Shown here one piece after another: positions 34,415 through 42,436 of a stretch of 47,570 nt of DNA. The notes beneath the pieces were generated by a model, which saw only the letters and a list, made by a program, of their open reading frames with translations, did no database searches and was not told where the DNA came from. This DNA is from Natronococcus sp. A-GB7 (GTDB lineage: Archaea; Halobacteriota; Halobacteria; Halobacteriales; Natrialbaceae), in assembly GCF_029688865.1 (NCBI RefSeq), contig NZ_JARUKV010000033.1, positions 1-47,570 on the forward strand, written 5' to 3'. Both the position numbers and the translations under genes were made by a program. Each line of letters starts with the position of its first letter. Position 1 is the first letter of the stretch.

Positions 34415-34431
34415 GTTCAATATATACGAAC
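34415..34431. promoter_or_regulatory. GTTC-N9-GAAC palindrome between iclR and allantoinase
   Basis: GTTCAATATATACGAAC lies 43-59 nt upstream of the iclR ATG and about 98-114 nt upstream of the allantoinase ATG. It shares arms and spacing with 19269-19285 and is nearly identical to 33360-33376. It is a probable operator of the adjacent IclR protein. Confidence 0.6.
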
Positions 34432-34528
34432 GCCCTATTCGATATCTGATTGTGACACTCCCGATGATCCAATCTGAACTGTCCACCCAGTGCAATCAAT
34501 TATATAGCCGTGTACAGAAAAGCAGGCC

Positions 34529-35932
34529 ATGACCATCGATACAGTAATTAGTGGAGGCACGCTCGTTACCAGCCAAAATACGCTTTCTAGCGATCTGGCG
34601 ATAGATGATGGCACTATCGTAGGAATCGGCGACAAAGACTGCATGCCGGAACCCGAGGAAACGGTCGACGCCTCGGGACTCCTGGTGATGCCTGGTGTGA
34701 TCGACCCGCACGTGCACATCGACGACCACGTTTCTCTCGACACGTACGAGACGGCCACCGGTGCTGCTGCGCTGGGCGGTGTCACGACGGTCATTGACTT
34801 CGCTTGGCAGTCGTATGTCAGTGAAGATAGTCCCTGGAAAAAAGAAAAGACATTGCGGGAAGGGGTCACACGCAAGCGCGAGAAAGGAGAAAAAGCACTT
34901 GTCGATTTTGGGTTACACGGCGGAATTCTCCGCGAGGATCCAGCTATATTTGATGAGTTGGCAGGCCTCGTTGAGTTGGGGATAACGTCGTTCAAAATGT
35001 ACACTACCTATGAATTCGGTCTTTCGAACGGATTCATTCGCGAAATTCTTGAAGAACTCCGAGAAGTCGATGCAGTCGGTGTCGCTCACACGGAGGACGA
35101 TAGTGTATGTAAATCGTTGACTGCTGAGCTCCAAACTGCAAGCCGAGATGAACCGATGTGGCTTCCCGCCGCCCGGCCAGATTATGCGGAAGCCATGGCA
35201 GCAGACGATATCGCCAGGCTCGCACGTGAAACTGGAACCAAATACTATGGAGTCCACACTTCGTGCCGAAAGGCAGCAGACGCACTCGCACGATATCAAC
35301 GTGATGGGAGTCTTATTCGAGGCGAAACTTGTACACACTACACGACCCTGACAGAGGAGATTTATCAGAAGTTAGGGAATCTTCCGAAGATTGCGCCACC
35401 GCTTCGTACCAGCAACGACAACGATGCGATGTTTGAATACCTCCGTAACGGAACACTGAGTGTTGTTTCAACCGATCACGTAGCCCAAACTCGCGAACGA
35501 AAAGAAGAGAGCGAGTGGTGGGAGGATCCGTTCGGTGCGAATAGTCTCCAAACGAGTCTACCGGTGTTTCACGACGAGGCAGTGAACAAACGCGGGCTCT
35601 CGTATCCGCTCCTTGTTCGTCTGATGTGTACGAATCCAGCTCAGACGTTCGGCCTTCCAAAAAAAGGGACACTCGAACCAGGAACCGACGCGGACATCGT
35701 GTTATTCGATCCTGACGAGAAGTATACGATCTCGGCTCAAGATAACGCTTCAGTTGCCGACTACACGATCTACGAGGATCGAGAAGTAAGCGGAAAAGTA
35801 AAACGCACGTATCTTAGGGGCGAACTCATCGCGAGTGAAAATGAGATTATCGGCGAGCCAGGTTACGGAGAGTTCGTTCGCCGCGAACGGCCTACATGGG
35901 ACGACGATTGTACAACCGCGATCAATAGCTGA
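34529..35932 (+). CDS. Allantoinase / dihydropyrimidinase-family cyclic amidohydrolase
   Basis: The 467-residue TIM-barrel amidohydrolase has metal ligands His61 and His63 (GVIDPHVHIDDHV), the bridging lysine Lys156 (GITSFKMYTTYE), His187 (GVAHTEDDS), His243 (YGVHTSCRKAAD) and the STDHVAQ aspartate. The family includes hydantoinase, dihydropyrimidinase and allantoinase. Placed between an IclR gene and allantoate amidohydrolase, and with uricase, HIU hydrolase and OHCU decarboxylase downstream, it should open allantoin to allantoate. Its sequence style is as near to D-hydantoinase as to classic AllB, so a broader cyclic-ureide activity is possible. Cytoplasmic. Confidence 0.9.
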   Translation: MTIDTVISGGTLVTSQNTLSSDLAIDDGTIVGIGDKDCMPEPEETVDASGLLVMPGVIDPHVHIDDHVSLDTYETATGAAALGGVTTVIDFAWQSYVSEDSPWKKEKTLREGVTRKREKGEKALVDFGLHGGILREDPAIFDELAGLVELGITSFKMYTTYEFGLSNGFIREILEELREVDAVGVAHTEDDSVCKSLTAELQTASRDEPMWLPAARPDYAEAMAADDIARLARETGTKYYGVHTSCRKAADALARYQRDGSLIRGETCTHYTTLTEEIYQKLGNLPKIAPPLRTSNDNDAMFEYLRNGTLSVVSTDHVAQTRERKEESEWWEDPFGANSLQTSLPVFHDEAVNKRGLSYPLLVRLMCTNPAQTFGLPKKGTLEPGTDADIVLFDPDEKYTISAQDNASVADYTIYEDREVSGKVKRTYLRGELIASENEIIGEPGYGEFVRRERPTWDDDCTTAINS

Positions 35933-36084
35933 ACTCGGACGACGAACAGTCTCTCCTTGTGATACAGCGCTCGGGGCCCTTTTTGCCGATGATATACCCA
36001 TTGAGTGTAGAGAGCACAATTGAGGGTCCGAAAGAGATAATTACGATGGTGTGAGAATGAGATACGGACACACAGTCAACAACC

Positions 36085-36504
36085 ATGAGTTCACTAGAGT
36101 TTGAAATCGAAGAGCGGACGTTTACAGCGGAACTACACGAGGATGAAGCACCTGAATCAGTTGCTGCGATGCGGGAATTCCTTCCCCTGGAATCGGAACT
36201 GATGCACGTCCGTTGGAGCGGGCATGCGACATGGATCAATATTGACGAGATTGAGCTTCCGGAGCTTCCACGGGAGAACCATACGGTGTATCCTTCCTAC
36301 GGGGACATTCTACTGTACCCAGGATACAGGAACGAACAGGAAATCTTGGTTCCGTGCGGTTCAACATGCTTCAAGAGTCCAGCAGGCGAACTCGCCGGCA
36401 ACCATGTTGCGACGCTGGATGCAGAGCGGGAAGAACTCCGAGAGATGGAGCAAGAGACACTCCGAACCGGGATGAAAGAGGTGATTATTCGTCTGGAGGA
36501 GTAG
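36085..36504 (+). CDS. DUF3830 (cyclophilin-like fold) protein
   Basis: The 139-residue protein matches DUF3830: LEFEIEERTFTAELHEDEAP, HVRWSGHATWINI, YPSYGDILLYPGYRNEQEIL and VPCGSTCFKSPAGELAGNHV are typical of the family. The fold is predicted to be cyclophilin-like, an all-beta barrel. The biochemical function is unknown. It is on the same strand as allantoinase, 152 nt downstream, and converges on the allantoate amidohydrolase gene. The location suggests a role in ureide metabolism, for example in ureidoglycine or ureidoglycolate processing or in binding a pathway intermediate. That is inference from context only. Confidence 0.8.
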   Translation: MSSLEFEIEERTFTAELHEDEAPESVAAMREFLPLESELMHVRWSGHATWINIDEIELPELPRENHTVYPSYGDILLYPGYRNEQEILVPCGSTCFKSPAGELAGNHVATLDAEREELREMEQETLRTGMKEVIIRLEE

Positions 36505-36556
36505 ACCAGCGAAGAACTCTCCATCAGCACACTCGGATAGTTTGGCTGCCAGAGTC

Positions 36557-37825
36557 TCATTCAGTCGCCAGGTCGTAGAGTGCTCCCGTAAGCAACCGCG
36601 TTGAAGTGGCACAGTCACTCCAGTCGGTCCACTCCGCTGCACTGTGCGAATATCCGCCCTCCGAGGGGGCGAAAATGAGTCCGGCGTCAGTTGCTTTCGC
36701 GATATGCATCGTATCGTGCCCTGCACCGGAATGTAATTCTATAGTACTGATTTCTGCTCGTGTGGCTGCGCTGTGAAGCGCTTCGATACAGCGTTCGCTC
36801 ATCGAGATAGGTTCAATATCGTACGGGCGGCTGAAGGTCGTTTCAACGTCGCGTTCGTCCTCTAATCGATCTAAACACTGCCGAATACTCGAGACAATCT
36901 GTTCCATAGACTCGTATTCGACATCCCGGATATCGACTCCGAGATGTACGGAACCGGGAATAACATTGATCGAGCCTGGTTCAACATCAAACTGGCCCAC
37001 AGTCCCAACAGCTGTCTCACTGTGTGTCTCGACGATTTCGTTTGTTACTGACTCGATCTCGAGAGCCAGTTCGCTTGCTGCAGTCAATGCATCGATGCGA
37101 GAGTCCATGGAAGTAGTTCCCGCGTGATTTGCCTCGCCGAGGATCTCAATATGACAGCGGATGGTTCCGGTAATATGCGTCACTATACCAGCAGAAACAG
37201 GGGCCTCCTCCAACCGAGTGCCCTGTTCAACGTGTAGCTCGAGCCATGAATTCCATGCGGTTGCGTCCAAGCGCTCTTCGCCTCTAAAGCCAATCTCTTC
37301 CAGCGCCTCACCCAACGTTACACCAGCCTTATCAGTAGTTGCAAGCGCATCTGCTACACTGGCGTCACCAATTGCCACTGAAGATCCGAGTACGCCATCA
37401 GAAAACCGTCCCCCCTCTTCTTCGGTGAACGCTACGACTTCGAGAGGAAGACTAGGAGAAAGTCCAGCGTCTTGCATGGCGCGAATCGCCTCAAGACCAG
37501 CGTATACACCGAGTACACCATCAAACATCCCTCCATCGATGACCGAATCGAGATGACTGCCAGTTGCGACTGAACGAGCGGCCGGGTCGACATTGTCAGG
37601 CACCCATCGACCGGTGATGTTGCCAACGGCATCGACGGAAACCTCCAGTCCTCGTTCCTCGAGTTTCTCTACGAAATATTCTCGTGCCTGTTTGTTGGCT
37701 TCCGTGCCAGTCAGTACCGTCCGACAATTACCTTCCTCGACAGGAACGGAGCCGAATTCGGCAGTGTGCATGATATCAGCCCGAAGTCTCTCCTCGTCAA
37801 CGTATTGGTAGAGATGATGATCCAT
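36557..37825 (-). CDS. Allantoate amidohydrolase (M20 family)
   Basis: The 422-residue enzyme belongs to the AAH/carbamoylase group. Metal-site residues include His91, Asp93 and Asp102 (ATGSHLDSVIDGGMFDGVLG), Glu135-Glu137 (AFTEEEGGRF) and LELHVEQGTRL. The HSGAGHDTMHIAKATDAGLI segment holds a further metal histidine. The DSVIDGGMFDGVLG form is typical of allantoate amidohydrolase. Start ATG 37825 removes 69 non-homologous residues. The product would hydrolyse allantoate to ureidoglycine plus CO2 and ammonia. It is divergent from the OHCU decarboxylase gene across 247 bases of presumed shared promoter. It could alternatively act on N-carbamoyl compounds, but the pathway context favours allantoate. 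Confidence 0.9.
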   Translation of the reverse strand: MDHHLYQYVDEERLRADIMHTAEFGSVPVEEGNCRTVLTGTEANKQAREYFVEKLEERGLEVSVDAVGNITGRWVPDNVDPAARSVATGSHLDSVIDGGMFDGVLGVYAGLEAIRAMQDAGLSPSLPLEVVAFTEEEGGRFSDGVLGSSVAIGDASVADALATTDKAGVTLGEALEEIGFRGEERLDATAWNSWLELHVEQGTRLEEAPVSAGIVTHITGTIRCHIEILGEANHAGTTSMDSRIDALTAASELALEIESVTNEIVETHSETAVGTVGQFDVEPGSINVIPGSVHLGVDIRDVEYESMEQIVSSIRQCLDRLEDERDVETTFSRPYDIEPISMSERCIEALHSAATRAEISTIELHSGAGHDTMHIAKATDAGLIFAPSEGGYSHSAAEWTDWSDCATSTRLLTGALYDLATE

Positions 37826-38072
37826 TGTCTGACTATGGTATGGTAAAACACGACTTCTTTTGAAGTTATCGGAAGAACGGATCCTCAAGTCCCTCAGAAA
37901 CCCCATCTGTCTGCTGTACAAAAACAGTACGGCAAACCAGAGCGACACTACAGAATGCCGTGGCTGAACTGTTTGAGAGATGCTGGTAAAATGTAGAGAT
38001 ATTGCGCGTAGCTTCCAACGGATACTGTTCAAAGAAAGTTTTAAGTGAAGAGTAGTCTATATTTGAGACGCG

Positions 38073-38594
38073 ATGACGAGACTCACGGTTGAATATCTCA
38101 ACCAAGCTGATAAGAAACGGTTTGTTGATATTCTTGGTGGCGTATACGAGGAATCACCATGGGTAGCTGAGCGAGCCTGGTCGGAGCAGCCGTTTTCTTC
38201 TACCGAAGACTTACGCCAGACCATGGCGGATGCCGTCAGAAACTCATCACAGAAGAAGCAGCTTGACCTATTACGAGCCCACCCTGATCTCGGGGAACGT
38301 ACTGAAATGACTGATGAGTCCGAAGAAGAACAAGCTTCCGCCGGACTTGATCAGCTAACTCCCGAACAGTACGAGACGTTCCAACAACTGAACACAGCTT
38401 ACCGAGACAAATTTGGATTCCCGTTTATTATGGCGGTGAGAGGAGAATCAGTTGATGCAATCCAAAATGCCATGGAAGAACGGATTGACCACTCTGAATC
38501 CGAGGAATTCCAGACCGCCTTAGACGAAGTCAACGTCATCGCGAAACTTCGACTCGAAGAACTGGTTGCATCGAGTGAGGAGCAATACAGCTGA
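38073..38594 (+). CDS. OHCU decarboxylase
   Basis: The 173-residue protein is 2-oxo-4-hydroxy-4-carboxy-5-ureidoimidazoline decarboxylase, which makes S-allantoin from the product of HIU hydrolase. Diagnostic motifs are LGGVYEESPWVAERAW, LLRAHPDLGER with catalytic His70, EEEQASAGLDQLTPEQ and YRDKFGFPFIMAVRG, in the usual order and length. It is all-helical and cytoplasmic. It starts an apparent operon with uricase and HIU hydrolase (gaps of 55 and -4 nt), so the three enzymes that turn urate into S-allantoin are made together. An AT-rich TTTTAAG element 24-36 nt upstream of the ATG is a plausible promoter. Confidence 0.95.
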   Translation: MTRLTVEYLNQADKKRFVDILGGVYEESPWVAERAWSEQPFSSTEDLRQTMADAVRNSSQKKQLDLLRAHPDLGERTEMTDESEEEQASAGLDQLTPEQYETFQQLNTAYRDKFGFPFIMAVRGESVDAIQNAMEERIDHSESEEFQTALDEVNVIAKLRLEELVASSEEQYS

Positions 38595-38649
38595 TGAGAA
38601 CCAATCACCCGAGTATAATGATGAACACTGAGATATCGAAATACCACAC

Positions 38650-39624
38650 ATGAGCGATAGCAATGAAACCGATACCGACACTCAGAGTACTGACCGACGA
38701 ACAATGAACTACGGAAAAGAAAAGGTGGCAGTCTACCGGACCTACGCCAATCCACTGGAAGGCGTTCGTACTATTCCGGAATCATCTTTCGACGGGCGGG
38801 ATAACATTCTCTTCGGACTAGAAGTTCGTGTCCAGTTCGAGGGTGAAGACTTTCTACCATCCTTCAGCGAAGCAGACAACAGCAAAGTAGTCGCGACAGA
38901 CTCGATGAAGAACTTCGTCCTCCATCAAGCAGGGGAGTACGAGGGAGCGACAGCAGAGGGCTTCCTCCACTTCGTCGGGAAAGAATTTTTGGACACGTAC
39001 TCACACGTTGAGGCAGTCAAAATGTCGGCAACTGAATACCCGTTCGACGAGCGGCCCGTTCCCGGGGAGGACGGGTTTGAGCCGAGTGACCTCGTGTTCC
39101 GGGTCTCCGATGACGAATCGGCATTCGGAGAGATATATCTTGAACGAGATGATGACCTGATTGAGTTCAAAGAGCAGACAAGCGGCGTTACAGGGATCGA
39201 ACTCATCAAAGTTAAAGACAACTCGTTCACGGGCTATGTCCAAGACGAGTATACAACGCTCCCAGAACGGGAGGATCGCGCACTGTACATCTCGCTCGAT
39301 ATTTTCTGGACCTACGACGAGCCGGAAGACGCGCTGGGGGAAGAACCACAGCGATATGTTCCAGCTGAACAGGTTCGAGATATCGCTCAAGTAGTATTCC
39401 ATGAGGTTGACTCAAACTCAATTCAAGATCTCATCTATCAGATCGGCCTTCGAGTCTTGGAGCGATATCCAGAACTCGAGTCTGTGAGCTTTGAGGCAAA
39501 TAACCGAACGTGGATTGAGGTTCGTGATGATCTAGAGGGAGATGCAAGGGTGTTCAGAGAACCACCCCGGCCAACTGGCTATCAACAATTCTCGATGGAT
39601 CATAGCGACCTGGAGGAACAATGA
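38650..39624 (+). CDS. Factor-independent urate hydroxylase (uricase)
   Basis: The 324-residue tandem T-fold enzyme oxidises urate to 5-hydroxyisourate with O2 and no cofactor. Catalytic Lys23 (MNYGKEKVAVYR) and Thr83 (KVVATDSMKNFV) match the Lys-Thr pair of Aspergillus uricase. The HVEAVKMSATEY, IELIKVKDNSFTGYVQDEY and SVSFEANNRTW motifs occur in order. It has an N-terminal extension of about 18 acidic residues typical of salt-adapted proteins. Its stop overlaps the ATG of HIU hydrolase by 4 bases, so translational coupling is likely. Assignment is very secure. Confidence 0.96.
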   Translation: MSDSNETDTDTQSTDRRTMNYGKEKVAVYRTYANPLEGVRTIPESSFDGRDNILFGLEVRVQFEGEDFLPSFSEADNSKVVATDSMKNFVLHQAGEYEGATAEGFLHFVGKEFLDTYSHVEAVKMSATEYPFDERPVPGEDGFEPSDLVFRVSDDESAFGEIYLERDDDLIEFKEQTSGVTGIELIKVKDNSFTGYVQDEYTTLPEREDRALYISLDIFWTYDEPEDALGEEPQRYVPAEQVRDIAQVVFHEVDSNSIQDLIYQIGLRVLERYPELESVSFEANNRTWIEVRDDLEGDARVFREPPRPTGYQQFSMDHSDLEEQ

Positions 39625-39971
39625 GTGCAGAGCTGACTACACACGTCCTTGACACCAGCCGTGAAGGCCCTGCGTCCGGTGTCGACGTGACGCTTCAGCG
39701 ATTAGATGATTCGGGAAATGCAGAAACAGTCAATCAGGGTACAACCAATCATGATGGGCGGCTCGATGAGCCACTCTTGACCGAAGACGAAATGGAAACC
39801 GGTACGTACCAACTCCTGTTCGAGGTCGGGGCCTACTACCGCCAATCGGAGTCGGAATCCTCGTTCTTAGAGACAGTCCCTGTTCGGTTCATTATCGATG
39901 ACGTTGATGAACATTACCATGTCCCGCTTCTATTGTCGCCAGGGGGTTATACAACCTACCGAGGAAGTTGA
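39621..39971 (+). CDS. 5-Hydroxyisourate hydrolase (transthyretin-like)
   Basis: The 116-residue protein is a HIU hydrolase, converting 5-hydroxyisourate to OHCU. Conserved residues are His8 (LTTHVLDTSREGPA), Arg47 (TTNHDGRLDEPL), His100 (DEHYHVPLLLSPGGY) and the C-terminal Tyr-Arg-Gly-Ser signature that distinguishes the enzyme from transthyretin. The length is normal. It overlaps the uricase stop (ATGA) and ends the OHCU decarboxylase-uricase-HIU hydrolase operon. Confidence 0.96.
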   Translation: MSAELTTHVLDTSREGPASGVDVTLQRLDDSGNAETVNQGTTNHDGRLDEPLLTEDEMETGTYQLLFEVGAYYRQSESESSFLETVPVRFIIDDVDEHYHVPLLLSPGGYTTYRGS

Positions 39972-40037
39972 TCGTTAGGCGTTGTACAGAGCCCAGACTG
40001 ATTCTTGCTAATTCCAGATCTTGTCCGTGGTAAGTGT

Positions 40038-40054
40038 GTTCAATCCATACAAGT
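40038..40054. promoter_or_regulatory. Partial IclR-operator-like sequence
   Basis: GTTCAATCCATACAAGT resembles GTTCAATATATACAAAC at 33360, with a degenerate right arm. It lies in the convergent gap after HIU hydrolase, which also holds further AT-rich motifs on both strands (CATATACGTATAC near 40105; ATATACAAACA on the minus strand near 40180). No promoter is needed there, so its role is unclear. Confidence 0.3.
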
Positions 40055-40234
40055 CGATACCAGCACGGGGATATCAGATAACATAGGTGGGTGGATTTAA
40101 CAAACATATACGTATACTATACAATCGATCTGTAAGGAAACGCACTATGTGATCTGAATTGTATAAAATAGGTGTTTTGTTTGTATATTCGCCAGGAATA
40201 CACATGGCCGTATGATTATAATTAGCGGACTATC

Positions 40235-40873
40235 CTATGCTAAATCGTCGGGAGTGTCAATATCTCGAACAACACCCGGATCTTCGGTTTCAACGAGAAC
40301 AGCATCGTTGCTTTCTAGAATAAGATGACGAGCACCAGTGTCTCCACAGATTGACGCTAACGACTCAAGATATGCAGTATCAAAAAGAACCGGGTTGCCT
40401 CGGTATCCCCGATAGCCAGCTACGATAATTCCAGCAGCACCCTGCTGATAGGTCGCTATAAGACGGTTGATGGTCGTGGAGGTAACGAACGGCATATCGC
40501 CGAGAGAAATCAAAACAGCATCAATAGAGGCATGTTGACGGACAGCTCTAATCCCTGTTCTAATCGATGTTGCTTGGCCTTGCTCATATGCCCCATTAGT
40601 GACAGTCTGAACATCAAGATGACCAATAGCATCTTGTACCCGATGATGCTCATTGCCAGTTACCACATATACTATGTCGACTTTTGAACCAATGATATTT
40701 TGTATAGATTGTACAAGAACTGTCTTTCCATTGATATCGGCAAGTAGTTTGTTTTCATCACCAAACCGAGAACTAGTACCTGCAGCAAGTACAATTCCTG
40801 CGATAGTTATTGAGTCGGGGGACTGTTGACCATCTGGTGGCGAGACTATAGGAAGCGTAGTTCGGTCGGACAT
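40235..40873 (-). CDS. MocA/MobA-like nucleotidyltransferase (molybdenum cofactor cytidylyltransferase type)
   Basis: The 212-residue protein has the MobA-like NTP-transferase fold: IAGIVLAAGTSSRFGDENKL (nucleotide-binding loop and lysine), VLISLGDMPFVTSTTINRL (metal-binding GDMP) and GYRGYRGNPVLFD with GDTGARHLI. This pattern is typical of MocA, which makes molybdopterin cytosine dinucleotide for hydroxylases of the xanthine dehydrogenase/CoxL group. With XdhC it would mature the hydroxylase at 24672-27660. It closes the purine island and converges on HIU hydrolase. The gene is visibly more A+T-rich than its neighbours, which suggests separate acquisition. Confidence 0.88.
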   Translation of the reverse strand: MSDRTTLPIVSPPDGQQSPDSITIAGIVLAAGTSSRFGDENKLLADINGKTVLVQSIQNIIGSKVDIVYVVTGNEHHRVQDAIGHLDVQTVTNGAYEQGQATSIRTGIRAVRQHASIDAVLISLGDMPFVTSTTINRLIATYQQGAAGIIVAGYRGYRGNPVLFDTAYLESLASICGDTGARHLILESNDAVLVETEDPGVVRDIDTPDDLA

Positions 40874-40984
40874 AGCACACTACAGTATCCGTTTAGACGT
40901 CAGTGGTCATAAGACTATACGCCAACCAGAAGTTAAGCGAGCGTTCAAAGACGCTGATTTTCGATGTGATTATACTGATCTCGA

Positions 40985-41251
40985 ACAGCACGCCCGGTGG
41001 ATGATCCATCAGCGCTGAGGACAACAACGCTTGCTCGGCCTTTCATAGGTGTTCATGCAGTGTTGCACGACTGATCTCGAGTTCCTCGGCAAGTTCTCCG
41101 TTCGTTATTTTTCGCGGCCAGACGTTTGCGCCGGGTGACGATTTCTTGGATAAGTCGGTCGGGTTCAATCTCTTTGAGACCTACCACGAGCCGGACGAGA
41201 CCGGGTTCGACGAGGAGATTGAGGGAATTGTCGACGACTTCAAGCAGTTGC
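40985..41251 (-). pseudogene. Decayed helix-turn-helix gene
   Basis: Minus-strand fragments in two frames read LLVEPGLVRLVVGLKEIEPD, then RLIQEIVTRRKRLAAK. After a frameshift they read ITNGELAEELEISRATLHEH, then a TGA, then KAEQALLSSALMD. The second fragment is a good HTH with the GELAEELEISRATLHEHL pattern seen in Bat-like HTH_10 and related haloarchaeal regulators. The frameshift and TGA show that it is dead. Its upstream part runs into the small pseudogene at 41252. Confidence 0.5.
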
Positions 41252-41553
41252 TCAAGGCCGGCGATTTCTGGAGGTGAGTTGGTCGAGGAGAGAGTCGACG
41301 ACTGAGCCACTGCTTTTCTCCGTGTCTGTAGAGTAGTCCTCTCGAGGATCCTCATACACTTCGAGTTCAATGCGGCGTGCAGCAGCGAGGTCGCCCTCGA
41401 GGACTTCGACGTTGAGAATTGCGGTCTGGTAGATTACGAGTGCCCGAGTCTCGTTGACGTCGATATACTGGATGTTGAGACTCTCGAGTGTCGAGAACAA
41501 ATCGATAGGGGCCCAAAGGTATGCTCTCGAGACGGATCCGAGTCGGTTGTCAT
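41252..41553 (-). pseudogene. Small haloarchaeal gene, single-base deletion; paralogue of 44364-44681
   Basis: ATG 41553 opens MTTDSDPSREHTFG. After a one-base deletion in the GGGCCCC run it continues as PIDLFSTLESLNIQYIDVNE, TRALVIYQTAILNVEVLEGD, then a conserved EDPREDYSTDTEKSSGSVVD. The intact copy at 44364-44681 has GGGTCCCC at this point. The total length is 100 codons plus two bases, fitting one lost base. The family function is unknown. Confidence 0.75.
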
Positions 41554-41658
41554 TGAGTGAGTTAGAAGTGAACTGTGCGTAGCAAATCTTTCTTGAGCGG
41601 ACTCTTCAACTCTGGGTGACAAGTCTTATTGCGATCTGCATGCAATTTGCTACTAACG

Positions 41659-42174
41659 ATGGCAACGAAAGAGACAGGCTGGACTGCGCCTCTTGATACG
41701 GGAGGAGAAGCGTTTGAGCTGCTCGGGAATTCTCGAAAGGCGTGGATATACACCTACATTCGGCATAATGAGGACGCAACGATAGACGATATCGTTGACT
41801 CGCTTGATATCCCACAGCGAACGGCGTACGCCTATATTGACGACCTCGAGGCAGCAGGGTTCATCGAACAGTCGAACGAAGGGCGACCGGCACAATACGT
41901 GGCTTACACGATCGATCTTCGCTTAGCACAAGGTGATGTCGAACGCCACATCACACCGGAATTGATCGAGGCCATCGCACGGCGGGAGAAAGATGGTGAC
42001 ATCGACACCTACATCGAACGCTATGGGTTCGATGGGCTCGCAGTTGCGCTTGACTATGCTCATGAATATGCCGAAGGAGAGGTAACACATCACATTATGG
42101 CCCGTGAACAAGATATCTCTCCAATGGAAGCCGGAATCATTCTGGATGCCCTTCGGCACGTCGTTGAGGACTGA
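41659..42174 (+). CDS. Winged-helix protein, probable antitoxin of a PIN-type pair
   Basis: The 171-residue protein starts at ATG 41659 (MATKETGWTAPLDTGGEAFE). An N-terminal winged helix (about 20-75) has the NSRKAWIYTYIRHNEDATID and IPQRTAYAYIDDLEAAGFIE pattern. The C-terminal half is helical (VERHITPELIEAIARREKDG, YAHEYAEGEVTHHIMAREQD). It resembles haloarchaeal HTH antitoxins (DUF7437-like) that sit just upstream of PIN toxin genes. The toxin gene starts 6 nt downstream. Because the toxin is disrupted, this gene may now be an orphan antitoxin. The pairing is inferred from gene order and motifs. Confidence 0.75.
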   Translation: MATKETGWTAPLDTGGEAFELLGNSRKAWIYTYIRHNEDATIDDIVDSLDIPQRTAYAYIDDLEAAGFIEQSNEGRPAQYVAYTIDLRLAQGDVERHITPELIEAIARREKDGDIDTYIERYGFDGLAVALDYAHEYAEGEVTHHIMAREQDISPMEAGIILDALRHVVED

Positions 42175-42180
42175 TCTCTG

Positions 42181-42390
42181 ATGAGTGGGAATAGGACACG
42201 AGAGCTCTTTTTCATCGACTCCTCTGTTCTCATCAGCTGTGGTCGGCATGGGAACGCACGATTCCAAGCACTGGCTCGCGAAGCACGTCAGCGAGAAACG
42301 ACGTTTCGGATCTCTCCACTGGTGTACGCCGAACTAACCGGTGATACTGCTGTTGAGGGATACGAATCTAGCGACCTTGCTGTCGGTGAA
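42181..42390 (+). pseudogene. PIN-domain toxin gene, N-terminal half (split by TnpB element)
   Basis: The frame encodes MSGNRTRELFFIDSSVLISC, then GRHGNARFQALAREARQRET and SPLVYAELTGDTAVEGYESS. That is the N-terminal half of a PIN nuclease with the first acidic residue (FIDSS) and second (YAEL). Homology stops near 42385, where the right end of a TnpB element begins. The C-terminal half resumes at 43956. PIN toxins are RNases that need four acidic residues from both halves, so the split gene is inactive. Confidence 0.8.
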
Positions 42391-42394
42391 CTAT

Positions 42395-42436
42395 CCCACC
42401 CTACCGCTCGCCTGACGGCTCGCGCTTGAGGGTGGG
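42395..42436 (-). ncRNA. Probable 3' hairpin of the TnpB guide (omega/re) RNA
   Basis: The right-end hairpin of the element, overlapping the 3' end of tnpB, is where guide RNAs of TnpB systems are encoded. The same hairpin arm occurs in the relics at 27787 and 33072. The guide segment would be the host sequence just beyond the right end, on the PIN-gene side (below 42386). This is inferred from the known TnpB system architecture; transcription is not shown. Confidence 0.45.
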
